Shown here one piece after another: positions 45,132 through 53,542 of a stretch of 64,000 bases of DNA; the first letter of the stretch is position 1, and each line of letters starts with the position of its first letter. The DNA comes from Maioricimonas rarisocia (GTDB lineage: Bacteria; Planctomycetota; Planctomycetia; Planctomycetales; Planctomycetaceae). The stretch lies in the NCBI RefSeq assembly GCF_007747795.1, contig NZ_CP036275.1, forward strand, positions 7,618,001 to 7,682,000. Direction: 5' to 3'. Below the pieces are notes generated by a model. It worked only from the letters and a program-made list of their open reading frames with translations. It was not told where the DNA came from and ran no database searches. A program made the translations under genes and the position numbers.

Positions 45132-47115
45132 GCAGAGTGATTCTTCCGATACACGGGTGGCTGGGGACGCGCACGGCTCACAGAGCCGTGGCACCCGATT
45201 CGTCGCGCTCCTGCTGACACTGTTTTTCACCAGCACCGCGTCCGCAGCCGAGCCCGTCGAGCTCGATGCCGCCACGCGCGAAAAGGCGCTCACGATCCTC
45301 CGCGAGGGCATGCAGTCCGACGAGTTCTGGCCCGCCATTCACGCTGCCGAAGGACTCACCCTGGCCGGTCATGGCGACGAGGCGATCGCCTTTCTCGGCC
45401 CCAAACTGGCTGGCGAGAGTGATGATCAGCAGCGCTGTGGCATCGCCCGCGAACTGGTCCGGGCCGGCAACCGCTCGGCCGCTGCAGCCATGCTGGCCAT
45501 CCTCGAGAAAGAGGACACCTACGGCCACACGCACGCGTCCGAGAGTCTCTACAAGGTGGGAGAACTGGGTGACGGCTCGGCCCTGCGACGGGTCTTTGCC
45601 GAAACGGACGATCTGCGCACAAAGCTGATGGCCGCCGCCGCTCTCGCGAAATCCGGAAACACCGAGGCCCTCGCCTTCATCCGCGAGATGCTCGCGCATG
45701 AAGATCACGAGATCTTCCGCATCTCCACGTGGATTCTGGCCCGCATCGGCGACGAAAGCGACATCCCCGGCATCCGTGCGAACATCGAACGCTGCCCGGA
45801 CGAATTGACCCGCGTCTATCACGAGAACGCGCTCGCCACACTCGGCGACGCAGCCGGCCTCAAACTCCTCGCTGCAAACCTGCAGTCGGATGACCCGGTC
45901 GTCCGCACGTATGCCGCGACGTTCGCCGGCGACGCGTGCGCCATTTCGGTCGCCCCGCTGCTGATCGAGCAGTTGGACATCGACCATCTGGATGCCCGCA
46001 TCCGGGCCGCCCAGTCGCTGCTGGTACTCGCGCAGCCGCGGGCGACGATCCCGCAGCCCGAGCAGGAAACCCGCCTGGTCCTCCCGCCGGGCGAGGGGAA
46101 TCCCCGCAACAGCGAAGGGGACTTCATCCGGCTCAACGATGGCCGCGTGCTGTACGTCTACACGCATTTTACAGACGGGGCAGGGGACCATGCCGCGGCT
46201 CATCTGGCCGGGCGGTTCTCTTCCGATGGCGGTGCCACCTGGACCGACGAGGATACGGTCATCCTGCCGAACGAAGCCGGTTACAACGTGATGTCGGTCT
46301 CGCTGCTGCGGATGCCGGACGATCGCATCGCGTTGTTCTACCTCCGCAAGAACTCGCTCGAAGACTGCCGGCCGTTCCTTCGGTTCAGCACCGACGAGGC
46401 TCGCTCGTGGAGCGATCCAATCGAGATCATTCCGGACTCGGAAGTCGGCTACTACGTCCTCAACAACGATCGCGTCGTCCGCCTGAGCAGCGGCCGGCTC
46501 GTCGTGCCGGTCGGCGAACACTTCGGTCCCGTGCGCACCGAGTGGACCGGCGATGCCCGGATCGTCTGCTATCTCAGCGACGATGACGGGCAGACCTGGC
46601 GTCGCGGCACAGCCGCCGAGGTGACAAAGGAGAAGCCCGCCATCCAGCAGGAACCGGGCGTCGTCGAACTGGAAGACGGACGGGTGATGCTCTTCTGCCG
46701 GACGAACGGCGGCAGCCAGTACATCGCGCATTCGACCGACGGCGGCGAAACCTGGTCGGAGCTGTCTCCCTCCAGCATGCAGGCCCCCGTTTCACCCGCC
46801 TCGATCGAACGGATCCCCGCCACCGGCGATCTGCTGCTGGTCTGGAACGACCACTCGAACATCCCCGCCGAACTGAAGGGGAAACGGACGCCGTACACCA
46901 TCGCCATCTCCCGTGATGAAGGGGCCACCTGGCAGACGATCCGCAACCTGCAGGACAACCCGCACGGCTGGTACTGTTACACGGCCGTCGAGTTCGTCGG
47001 CGGGAACGTGCTTCTCGGCCACTGCTCGGGCGACCGGCGGGAGAATAACGGCCTGGCACAGTCGCAGGTCACGCGTATTCCAATCCGCTCACTGTACTCT
47101 GCATCCACCCGCTGA
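45112..47115 (+). CDS. Sialidase-like (BNR/Asp-box) protein with HEAT N-terminus
   Basis: A 667-residue exported protein. The N-terminus has a charged stretch, then a signal-type helix (FVALLLTLFFTSTASAAEP). Residues about 50-320 are HEAT-like repeats. The C-terminal part is a six-bladed propeller of the sialidase type, with five Asp boxes: SSDGGATWTDE, STDEARSWSDP, SDDDGQTWRRG, STDGGETWSEL and SRDEGATWQTI. Such proteins may hydrolyse sialic acids or other glycosides, or only bind them. ATG 45112 overlaps the symporter stop. Codons for residues 20-29 (AHGSQSRGTR) come from a dispersed repeat. Confidence 0.88.
   Translation: MMNRLSEQSDSSDTRVAGDAHGSQSRGTRFVALLLTLFFTSTASAAEPVELDAATREKALTILREGMQSDEFWPAIHAAEGLTLAGHGDEAIAFLGPKLAGESDDQQRCGIARELVRAGNRSAAAAMLAILEKEDTYGHTHASESLYKVGELGDGSALRRVFAETDDLRTKLMAAAALAKSGNTEALAFIREMLAHEDHEIFRISTWILARIGDESDIPGIRANIERCPDELTRVYHENALATLGDAAGLKLLAANLQSDDPVVRTYAATFAGDACAISVAPLLIEQLDIDHLDARIRAAQSLLVLAQPRATIPQPEQETRLVLPPGEGNPRNSEGDFIRLNDGRVLYVYTHFTDGAGDHAAAHLAGRFSSDGGATWTDEDTVILPNEAGYNVMSVSLLRMPDDRIALFYLRKNSLEDCRPFLRFSTDEARSWSDPIEIIPDSEVGYYVLNNDRVVRLSSGRLVVPVGEHFGPVRTEWTGDARIVCYLSDDDGQTWRRGTAAEVTKEKPAIQQEPGVVELEDGRVMLFCRTNGGSQYIAHSTDGGETWSELSPSSMQAPVSPASIERIPATGDLLLVWNDHSNIPAELKGKRTPYTIAISRDEGATWQTIRNLQDNPHGWYCYTAVEFVGGNVLLGHCSGDRRENNGLAQSQVTRIPIRSLYSASTR
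45169..45196. repeat. Dispersed palindromic module inside a coding region
   Basis: GCGCACGGCTCACAGAGCCG followed by TGGCACCC, identical to 12944-12971 and 32472-32499. Here it lies within the sialidase-like gene, between the first codons and the signal helix, and keeps the frame open. Confidence 0.85.
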
Positions 47116-47163
47116 GATCCGCCTGGTCTCCGCGAACTTCCACCGTCACGGATACTCACCTCC

Positions 47164-47940
47164 ATGAGACTCAGTAAGACTCTCGCCCGCATCCGGGCTA
47201 ATCAGCCGGTCCGCATGTGCAGTCTGGGGACCTTCAACCCGGCCTACATCCGGCACGCGGCCCACTTCGGCTTCGACTGCATCTGGCTCGACGCCGAGCA
47301 CCGCTGCTTCACCGAAAGAGACATCCAGAACCTGATGCCGTACTTCCACCAGTACGACATCGACTGCATGCTTCGCGCGCCAACGCTTGAGAAGACGCGG
47401 CTGTACCGCTACTTCGAAGACGGCGCGACCGGACTGATGATTCCGCACGTCTCGACGCCCGAGAAGGCGCAGATGCTGGTCGACTCGGTGAAGTTTCCGC
47501 CGATCGGTGACCGCGGTCTGGACGGAGCCGGCTTCGACAGCGACTTCATCATCCAGGGAGGCGAAGACTACCCGCAGCAGGCGAACGAACAGACCTTCCT
47601 CGTCGTGCAGATCGAGACGATCGAGGCTGTCGCCAACGCCGATGCCATCGCCGCCATCGAAGGCATCGACGGCCTGTTCATCGGCCCCGGCGATCTGGGT
47701 CTGCGGCTGAAGACCTCGCCGACCGACCTCACCCTCGAAGACGCCTTCGCCCAGGTGGCTGCTGCCGCGAAGAAGCACGGCAAGGCGTGGGGCTGCCCGG
47801 CACTGTCGGCCGAACACCTCACGCAACTGCACGAACAGGGGGCACAGATCCTCGCGCACGGCGGCGACTTCCGCGCCATGATGCTGATGCTCGAGCAATG
47901 GGGCCTGGATTTCGAGAACGCGTTCGGCAAGGGAGACTGA
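47164..47940 (+). CDS. HpcH/HpaI-type class II aldolase
   Basis: A 258-residue TIM-barrel protein. The family motif WLDAEHRCFTERD holds Asp43, Glu45 and His46 (catalytic His); Arg71 is in MLRAP; the metal-binding Glu is in VQIETIEAVANADAI, with the Asp in GLFIGPGDLGLRL. Members split 2-keto-3-deoxy sugar acids or related hydroxy-oxo acids into pyruvate and an aldehyde. In this operon that fits degradation of an imported acid sugar. The start ATG is 48 bp past the sialidase-like stop. An SDR follows after 4 bp. Confidence 0.92.
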   Translation: MRLSKTLARIRANQPVRMCSLGTFNPAYIRHAAHFGFDCIWLDAEHRCFTERDIQNLMPYFHQYDIDCMLRAPTLEKTRLYRYFEDGATGLMIPHVSTPEKAQMLVDSVKFPPIGDRGLDGAGFDSDFIIQGGEDYPQQANEQTFLVVQIETIEAVANADAIAAIEGIDGLFIGPGDLGLRLKTSPTDLTLEDAFAQVAAAAKKHGKAWGCPALSAEHLTQLHEQGAQILAHGGDFRAMMLMLEQWGLDFENAFGKGD

Positions 47941-47944
47941 CGCC

Positions 47945-48781
47945 ATGCGGCTGGATGGAAAGGTCGCCCTGATCACCGGCGCGGGCCGCGGCATCGGTCG
48001 GGGATGCGCCGAAGCATTCGTCGATGCGGGCGCGAAGGTTGTCCTCAACGATCGCCCCGGCAACCCCGATCTGCCCGGGACGCTGGAAGAGATCAAAACA
48101 CTCGGCGGGACCGCCTGGGCCGTCGAAGCAGATGTCTTCGGTCGCGAAGGCTGCGAGCAACTTGTCGAAACGGCACTGCAGGCCGCCGGGCAGATTGACA
48201 TCCTTGTCAGCAACGTTGCCTTCAGTCGCCGGGCCGACTTCCTCGACTGCGATCCCGACGAATTCGAGCAGGGCGTCCGAGGGACGTTCGTCAGCGGGTT
48301 TCACATCGCCCAGCCGGTTGCCCGGCACATGGCCGAGCGGGGGGAAGGGGGCAAGATCATTTTCATTTCCAGCGTGCAGGCGGAACTGCCGATCGCCCGC
48401 TGTGCCCCTTACGGTGCCTCCAAGGCCGCGCTGAATCACATGGCCGAAACGATGTCGGTCGAGCTGTGTCAGCACCGGATCAATGTGAACGTAATCGAGC
48501 CGGGCTGGACCGACACGCCAGGCGAACGGGCCACGTTCTCGGAAGAAACGCTCGAGCACGAAGCGAGCCAGCTTCCCTGGGGCCGTCTGGGCACCCCCCT
48601 CGACATCGGCCGGGCCGCGTTGTTTCTTGCCTCCGACTACGCCGACTACATCACCGGAGCGATCCTGCCGGTCGACGGCGGTTTCCGCTTCAAGGACTGG
48701 CGTCCCAGCCAGGTCACTCCCGTCCGCAGTGCGCGCTCCGGCGCGGACGGCAACGCCTCCACCGACGGACCTTCCGCATGA
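47945..48781 (+). CDS. Short-chain dehydrogenase/reductase
   Basis: A 278-residue NAD(P)-dependent SDR. Nucleotide motif TGAGRGIGRG near residues 12-21; catalytic Ser in SSVQAELP near residue 140, Tyr156 in PYGASKAAL and Lys160. The end (ILPVDGGFRFKDW) matches classical SDRs, with about 30 extra residues afterwards. It probably oxidises or reduces a sugar, sugar acid or aldehyde in the pathway of this operon. Its stop overlaps the threonine-synthase-like start by 4 bp (ATGA), a sign of tight coupling. Confidence 0.92.
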   Translation: MRLDGKVALITGAGRGIGRGCAEAFVDAGAKVVLNDRPGNPDLPGTLEEIKTLGGTAWAVEADVFGREGCEQLVETALQAAGQIDILVSNVAFSRRADFLDCDPDEFEQGVRGTFVSGFHIAQPVARHMAERGEGGKIIFISSVQAELPIARCAPYGASKAALNHMAETMSVELCQHRINVNVIEPGWTDTPGERATFSEETLEHEASQLPWGRLGTPLDIGRAALFLASDYADYITGAILPVDGGFRFKDWRPSQVTPVRSARSGADGNASTDGPSA

Positions 48782-49866
48782 GCATCTGGCGCTTTGCCGA
48801 CTCCATTGAAGACGTTCCCGCCGACAGCCGCATCTCCCTCGGCGAGGGAGACACGCCTCTGATCCGCTCGCGGCAGATCGGCCCGGCGGCCGGCCTGAAG
48901 AACCTCTACTTCAAGCTCGAGATCGCCAACCCGTGCGGTTCGTTCAAGGACCGCTTCGCCGCCGCCGCGATCTCTCACATGATCGCCGCCGGTCAGACCG
49001 AATGCATCGCCACCTCGAGCGGCAACACCGGTGCGGCACTCGCCGCCTACTGTGCCGCGGCCGGCATCCGTTGCCGCATCGCTATCGTCGAGACGGCGCC
49101 GTTCGGCAAGGTGAAGCAGATGCTCTCTTACGGTGCCGACATCTTTCGAGTGAAAGGCTTCGGCCTCGACGCCGACATCACTCGCGACACATTCACGGCA
49201 CTGCAGATACTCGGCAGCCAGCCGGGCCGGGCTCTGCAGATCAGCGGGTATGTGTTCAGCCCGAAGGGTATGAGCGGCTGCCAGACCGTCAGTCACGAAC
49301 TGGCCGAGCAGCTTCCCGACGGCATCGACCACGTCTTCTGTCCTGCTGGAGGCGGCGGACTGTGCGTCGGCGCGGCCCGTGGTTTTCACACGCTCGTTTC
49401 GCAGGGCGTACTGCAGCGGAGCCCGGCCGTCGAGGTCGTCCAGCCGGAGGGAAACAACACGATTGCCGGTCCTCTCGCCGAGAGAAAGCCGCAGGCTCAG
49501 GCGATCACGTGCACATCGAAGATCAGCGGCCTGCAGGTTGCGAGCGTCGTCGATGGGGACCTGGCGATCGAGGAATGCCGTCCGACCGGCGGCACCGGTC
49601 ATCTCGTGAGCGACGACTTCATCTGGAAGGTGCAGAAGCGTCTGGCCCGCGAGGAAGGCATCTTCTCGGAACCGGCCGGCGCGGTCGCGCTGGCCGGGGC
49701 ACTCAGTGCAGTCGAAGCGGGCCGGATCAACCCGGACGCAACGGTCGTCTGCCTGGTGACCGGCAGCGGCTTCAAGGACGAAGCGTCGCTGGACCGGATG
49801 ATCGCCGACGTCGACTGCCCGACGATCGAACTCGGCCAGCTGCAGGAGGAAGCAGAGCAGGGGTGA
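48778..49866 (+). CDS. Threonine-synthase-like PLP enzyme
   Basis: A 362-residue fold-type II PLP enzyme. The PLP lysine is Lys57 in CGSFKDRFAAA, with phosphate-binding SSGNTGAALAAY and the GGGG turn near residue 190 (CPAGGGGLC). The pattern resembles threonine synthase. It starts at ATG 48778 inside the last codon of the SDR; the longer frame from 48466 is spurious. No other threonine or aspartate pathway gene is near, so it may act on a related beta- or gamma-substituted amino acid formed in this operon. The specific reaction is inference. Confidence 0.87.
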   Translation: MSIWRFADSIEDVPADSRISLGEGDTPLIRSRQIGPAAGLKNLYFKLEIANPCGSFKDRFAAAAISHMIAAGQTECIATSSGNTGAALAAYCAAAGIRCRIAIVETAPFGKVKQMLSYGADIFRVKGFGLDADITRDTFTALQILGSQPGRALQISGYVFSPKGMSGCQTVSHELAEQLPDGIDHVFCPAGGGGLCVGAARGFHTLVSQGVLQRSPAVEVVQPEGNNTIAGPLAERKPQAQAITCTSKISGLQVASVVDGDLAIEECRPTGGTGHLVSDDFIWKVQKRLAREEGIFSEPAGAVALAGALSAVEAGRINPDATVVCLVTGSGFKDEASLDRMIADVDCPTIELGQLQEEAEQG

Positions 49867-49986
49867 GTCCTGAGCAGTGAGCCGAGCCCGCCGGCTGCGA
49901 TCAGTGGGCTTTGCAACGTTCCCGCTCCCTCACGGTCGCGGCTCGTTTTTCATCCCGGTGCTCACGCACCGGGCTCACCCGACCCC
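49867..49986. repeat. Short repeat-bearing gap
   Basis: Contains CCGCTCCCTCACGGTCGCGG near 49920-49945 and a CCCGGTGC...GCACCGGG hairpin near 49954-49975. The first recurs near 53518, 57419, 58022 and 60963. Confidence 0.65.
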
Positions 49987-51168
49987 CTAGTTCCTAATTC
50001 CCACCTCCTCCCCGTACCCGTATCGCGCCGCCGTCGCCGCTGTCTCGTCGTGGATTACTTCCAGCTCACGATCGGTGAAGTCCGGCCGGTAGTAGGTGGG
50101 TGCGTGGATCTGACCGGCGAACGCTTCCATGTTCGCGTCGGCATTCAGCTCGCAGTGCAGGCGGATCTGCTCCAGCTCGCCGGCTGCGTCGTCGCACATG
50201 TCCTCGAATCGCACGACGCGCACCGCCTCTGCCAGCTGGCGATCGTCTTTGAGCTGGTCGGCCATCCATCCGTAGAGATGTGCCCAGTAGCGGGCCCAGC
50301 CGCGGACATCGTCGCCGTTCTCCCACAGTGACTCGATCTCCTCGATCGTCTCCGCATTACCGACGTTGATCGCCCGCCGGTCCAGGCCAAACTCGAAATG
50401 TCCGACCCGCTGCATCCGGACCAGAGCCCGCGGGTGTCGCCGCTCTCCCTCAACAAACAGTCGATGCTGCTTCATCAGCGAGGCGATGTGATGGACCGGA
50501 TGACGGATCGTCACCAGAAACCGTGCATCGGCGAACAGCGACTGCAGGTAAGCCAGCCGGGTGAAGTTGTAGTTTCCCTTCGACGCGTACCGGCTCGCCC
50601 CGCGCACCAGCAGCAGCTTGCGGAGATGCTCGGTATAGAACCGCGCGAAGTCCGCACGGTCGATATCACGGCCGAGCACATTGCTGACGTCCGGATCGTG
50701 CAGGTGATTGAAGTACGCCATCCAGAGGACTTCTTCGAGTGCCTCAGGGCTTTCCGGCGTGATCATCAGTCCGTCGCCGTGGGCCCGCTCGACGGGTGGC
50801 GAAACCGGCTGACGGGACAGGGCGCGGTTCCACCAGACCGGCGTCATCAGTCCCGGAAAGTCGCGGTACTGATGCGTGCCGACGCACCGATGGGCCGCGA
50901 TCGCTTCGAGCAGAATCGTGCTTCCCGAGCGGGCGATGCCGGCGATGTAGACCGGCCGCTCGATGCGGATGTCCGCCAGCTCCTGCTGCAGCGCGAATGT
51001 CTCGAGATTCCCCAGCCGCTTCCACAAGCGCGGAAGCGTTGCCACCACGCCGCTCAGCAGGTGCTCGCTCCAGGGGACATGGAACGAGGCGTACCGGTCG
51101 CCATCGTTGCCGGCCGACTTGTGCACGGGAGCGATCGGAGCAGGAGGCGGGGCAGTGGTCGTGGACAT
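49987..51168 (-). CDS. PAPS-dependent sulfotransferase
   Basis: A 393-residue sulfotransferase. The 5'-phosphosulfate-binding loop is IAGIARSGSTILLEA (about residues 80-94) and the 3'-phosphate-binding motif is LVTIRHPVHHIASLMKQ, with the RxP and Ser typical of the family. It transfers sulfate from PAPS to an acceptor, most likely a glycan, sterol or other secreted molecule. The start ATG 51168 avoids a 52-residue leader. Downstream end of a four-gene minus-strand cluster with ASST-like and membrane proteins, gap 20 bp to the gene before. Confidence 0.9.
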   Translation of the reverse strand: MSTTTAPPPAPIAPVHKSAGNDGDRYASFHVPWSEHLLSGVVATLPRLWKRLGNLETFALQQELADIRIERPVYIAGIARSGSTILLEAIAAHRCVGTHQYRDFPGLMTPVWWNRALSRQPVSPPVERAHGDGLMITPESPEALEEVLWMAYFNHLHDPDVSNVLGRDIDRADFARFYTEHLRKLLLVRGASRYASKGNYNFTRLAYLQSLFADARFLVTIRHPVHHIASLMKQHRLFVEGERRHPRALVRMQRVGHFEFGLDRRAINVGNAETIEEIESLWENGDDVRGWARYWAHLYGWMADQLKDDRQLAEAVRVVRFEDMCDDAAGELEQIRLHCELNADANMEAFAGQIHAPTYYRPDFTDRELEVIHDETAATAARYGYGEEVGIRN

Positions 51169-51188
51169 ACGGGCGAGCCTTTCTGATG

Positions 51189-51638
51189 TCAGGCGATGCG
51201 GAAGACGGCCTTCACCGTCAGTGCCGACAGGCTCACGACCACCAGAAATGCCGCCTCGGCAGAACGCAGCCAGAGCGGGCCGAACGGTAGCACCCGGGCA
51301 TCGGGGAACGTCATGTCGATCCACAGCATCGCGGCAATGACCGGGATCCCGGCCGCCAGCGTCGGGCCGATCACCATCCCCAGCCGCACAAACGACAGAC
51401 GCAGCGACTCGCGAATCAGGGGCCAGGCGCCATCAAACTCGCCGTCGTAGGCGGCCACCTGCCGCTGCGTCTCCTTCAGCTGTGACACGACCTCAGCCAG
51501 CCGGGCCTGCGGCGACGTGATCTTGTACAGCCACATCGACAGCACGCCGGTCACCGCCGCGCACAACAGAACCGGCAGCGCAGGCTGACCGGCCAGTGCC
51601 AGAAGGGTCGGGGCAGACATCGCAATCAGGTCGATCAT
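51189..51638 (-). CDS. Three-TM membrane protein (149 aa), EMC3/Oxa1-like topology
   Basis: Hydrophobic helices at about residues 10-30, 82-105 and 125-145, with a charged coiled-coil-like segment between the first and second (YKITSPQARLAEVVSQLKETQRQVAAYDG). This TM-coil-TM-TM order resembles the EMC3/TMCO1 (DUF106) branch of the Oxa1 superfamily of membrane insertases. Only the topology and the TSPQ-coil feature support that; I cannot confirm homology by eye. It lies 6 bp from the GPGAG-motif protein and 20 bp from the sulfotransferase, so all are probably one operon. Confidence 0.6.
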   Translation of the reverse strand: MIDLIAMSAPTLLALAGQPALPVLLCAAVTGVLSMWLYKITSPQARLAEVVSQLKETQRQVAAYDGEFDGAWPLIRESLRLSFVRLGMVIGPTLAAGIPVIAAMLWIDMTFPDARVLPFGPLWLRSAEAAFLVVVSLSALTVKAVFRIA

Positions 51639-51644
51639 CGCAGA

Positions 51645-51851
51645 TCAGGCCGCGTGCGTTTCGGCTGGTGTTTCCGCATCCCGGCCGGCCGTGGCGCGGG
51701 CCTTTTTGAGGGCCGAACGCAGCGGCCAGAGCACCATCATGAACAGCGCCATCCCGACCGACACCAGCAGGCCGAAGAAAGCACCGATCAGGCCAATGCC
51801 GGCACCGGGACCGATGTAACCGAGGGTCAGCAGTGTCGTCAGTCCTGTCAT
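51645..51851 (-). CDS. Small GPGAG-motif membrane protein (68 aa)
   Basis: Starts MTGLTTLLTLGYIGPGAGIGLIGAFFGLLVSVGMALFMMV and has one or two TM helices and a basic C-terminal tail. The YIGPGAG motif is characteristic of a group of small membrane proteins in planctomycetes and related bacteria, often near phosphatase, sulfatase or transferase genes. Function unknown. It is only 4-6 bp from its neighbours on both sides, so it is co-translated with the ASST-like gene and the three-TM protein. Confidence 0.75.
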   Translation of the reverse strand: MTGLTTLLTLGYIGPGAGIGLIGAFFGLLVSVGMALFMMVLWPLRSALKKARATAGRDAETPAETHAA

Positions 51852-51855
51852 CAGA

Positions 51856-53253
51856 TCACTCTCCGGCGGACGCCTGCGCCACCTGCGGGCGGGCGATCCG
51901 CGACTTCAGAAACGGCAGCTCTTCCGGCCGGTAGCGAACCGCGCCCGAGACAACCGGCGTCAACTCGCCGTCGTCCCCTCCACGAACCGGATTCACATAC
52001 TCCCATACCACCTCGCCGGCAGGAGTCACTTCGAGCAGCCGGCCGGCATCCGACTCGGTGATCAGCAGGTTGCCGTTCTCGAGCAACTGCTGGCACGAGC
52101 GGATATGACTGATCAGCGGTGCGTCTTCCGCTCCCGCGAACTCACGTGCGATGATTCCGGTTGCCGGGTCGAACTCGATCACCCGCGAGCCGACCTGCTG
52201 CCCCCGGGTGGCACAGTTGTCAAAGATCAGGATGTTGCCGTTCTCGAGCGGATCGGGATCGTGGGGATAGTGCCACGGCCCGCTCGTCCCCCAGACGACT
52301 TCTTCGTTTTCGGGATCGACGACGATCACCAGGTTGAGGTTCCGCAGGCAGACCATCAGATCGCCGGCGTCGACGCCGGCATGCTTCGAGGCGAATCCCG
52401 TCCCGATGACGTTGACGGTATTCGAATGAAAGACGTCGCCCGCCCGGTCCCGCAGCGTCACCACCGGCCGGTAGAATGGACTGCGGCCGAACAGGTCGAA
52501 CAGCGAAACCGTCTTCTTCTCTTCGCCGTCGGGGGAGAGAACTGAAATCTTCTCTTCGATCAGCGGCGGGCTGAGCAGCGACATCTGCGGATGCGTCTCG
52601 GTCCGGATCTCCTGCGTCAGCACATAGATCGTGCCGTCGGGACCGATGCCGAAGTCATGATGCGTCGCCGCGGCGAACGTCCACAGCACGTTGCTCTCTG
52701 CATCGAGCCGTGCCAGGCCGCGTCCCGGAGGCGTGGTCGCGGGCGTCTCGTACAGGGCCAGGAGGTCGCCATTGGGAAAAACGTGTGCCCGCCGGATGTA
52801 GATACAGGAGTCCGGCACGTGGCTGCTCAGATGCTTCGCTTCGCCAAAGATGCCGTGAAAGGGTGCCTCCCAGCGGTGAACTTCGTTCCCCTGCAGATCA
52901 AGCAGCAGGGCCACGTTGCCATGTCCCGAGGTGTACAGCGTATAGCCCGGCTCGCAGGCTTCTGCTTCGCAGGTCACCAGGCCCTTTGCCTCGTGCCGGG
53001 TCGGGTACCACAGATGCTGTGGCCACTTCGCAGACGTCATTTCCCGCTGGGCGAACAGGGCCCGGGCCGCCATGACGCCGTCCCGCGTGACCTGATAGAC
53101 GGGCGCATCGACCGCGGCCAGCAGCATGCCGAGCTGCAGCGACAGACCTCCCAGACCAACGAGGAAGCCAACGTACAGGAGACGATCGGTCCCATCCCGT
53201 GGATCGGCGGGCGTCGGCTGCGACTGTTGTGCGGAATCTGCGGCGTTTTCCAT
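51856..53253 (-). CDS. Arylsulfotransferase (ASST)-family protein
   Basis: A 465-residue protein with a TM anchor (about residues 26-48, LLYVGFLVGLGGLSLQLGMLL) and a beta-propeller exterior domain: LYTSGHGNVALLLDLQGNEVHRWEAP, HDFGIGPDGTIYVL, NGNILIFDNC, NGNLLITESDAGRLLEVTPAGEVVWEYVNP. These repeats are the ASST family pattern. True arylsulfate sulfotransferases move sulfate between phenols without PAPS; many relatives are uncharacterised propellers. The sulfotransferase in the same cluster makes sulfate metabolism plausible. First gene of the minus-strand operon, gap 4 bp to the next. Confidence 0.83.
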   Translation of the reverse strand: MENAADSAQQSQPTPADPRDGTDRLLYVGFLVGLGGLSLQLGMLLAAVDAPVYQVTRDGVMAARALFAQREMTSAKWPQHLWYPTRHEAKGLVTCEAEACEPGYTLYTSGHGNVALLLDLQGNEVHRWEAPFHGIFGEAKHLSSHVPDSCIYIRRAHVFPNGDLLALYETPATTPPGRGLARLDAESNVLWTFAAATHHDFGIGPDGTIYVLTQEIRTETHPQMSLLSPPLIEEKISVLSPDGEEKKTVSLFDLFGRSPFYRPVVTLRDRAGDVFHSNTVNVIGTGFASKHAGVDAGDLMVCLRNLNLVIVVDPENEEVVWGTSGPWHYPHDPDPLENGNILIFDNCATRGQQVGSRVIEFDPATGIIAREFAGAEDAPLISHIRSCQQLLENGNLLITESDAGRLLEVTPAGEVVWEYVNPVRGGDDGELTPVVSGAVRYRPEELPFLKSRIARPQVAQASAGE

Positions 53254-53542
53254 CGATGCGGATCGGGCGCGAGGGGCGATTCATCCGGAACGTCCGCGCA
53301 GGACGGTCTTCCGTCGCAAAGATAGGTCACCGCTCGCCGGTCGCCGGGGCATTTCCGGGAAATGAGAGGTGAGGTGTGAGTCTTCAGCAGAGTTGCCAGG
53401 AACGAAAGCCCACCGGCCGCGTCCGGCGGGCAGCCGGGGTCGGAACGAGCAACGCGAGTGAAGCCCCCGGATGGCAGGCATATGCGTCCGGTGACGTTGG
53501 GCGCCAGCGCGTTATGAGCCGCGACCGTGAGGGAGCGGAACC
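53254..53542. repeat. Gap with partial repeat copies
   Basis: Holds GCGACCGTGAGGGAGCGGAAC (about 53520-53540, minus orientation of the CTCACGGTCGCGG module) and a CCGGACGCATA segment. ORFs in this gap have no protein features. The ASST-like promoter should lie in the left part. Confidence 0.55.
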
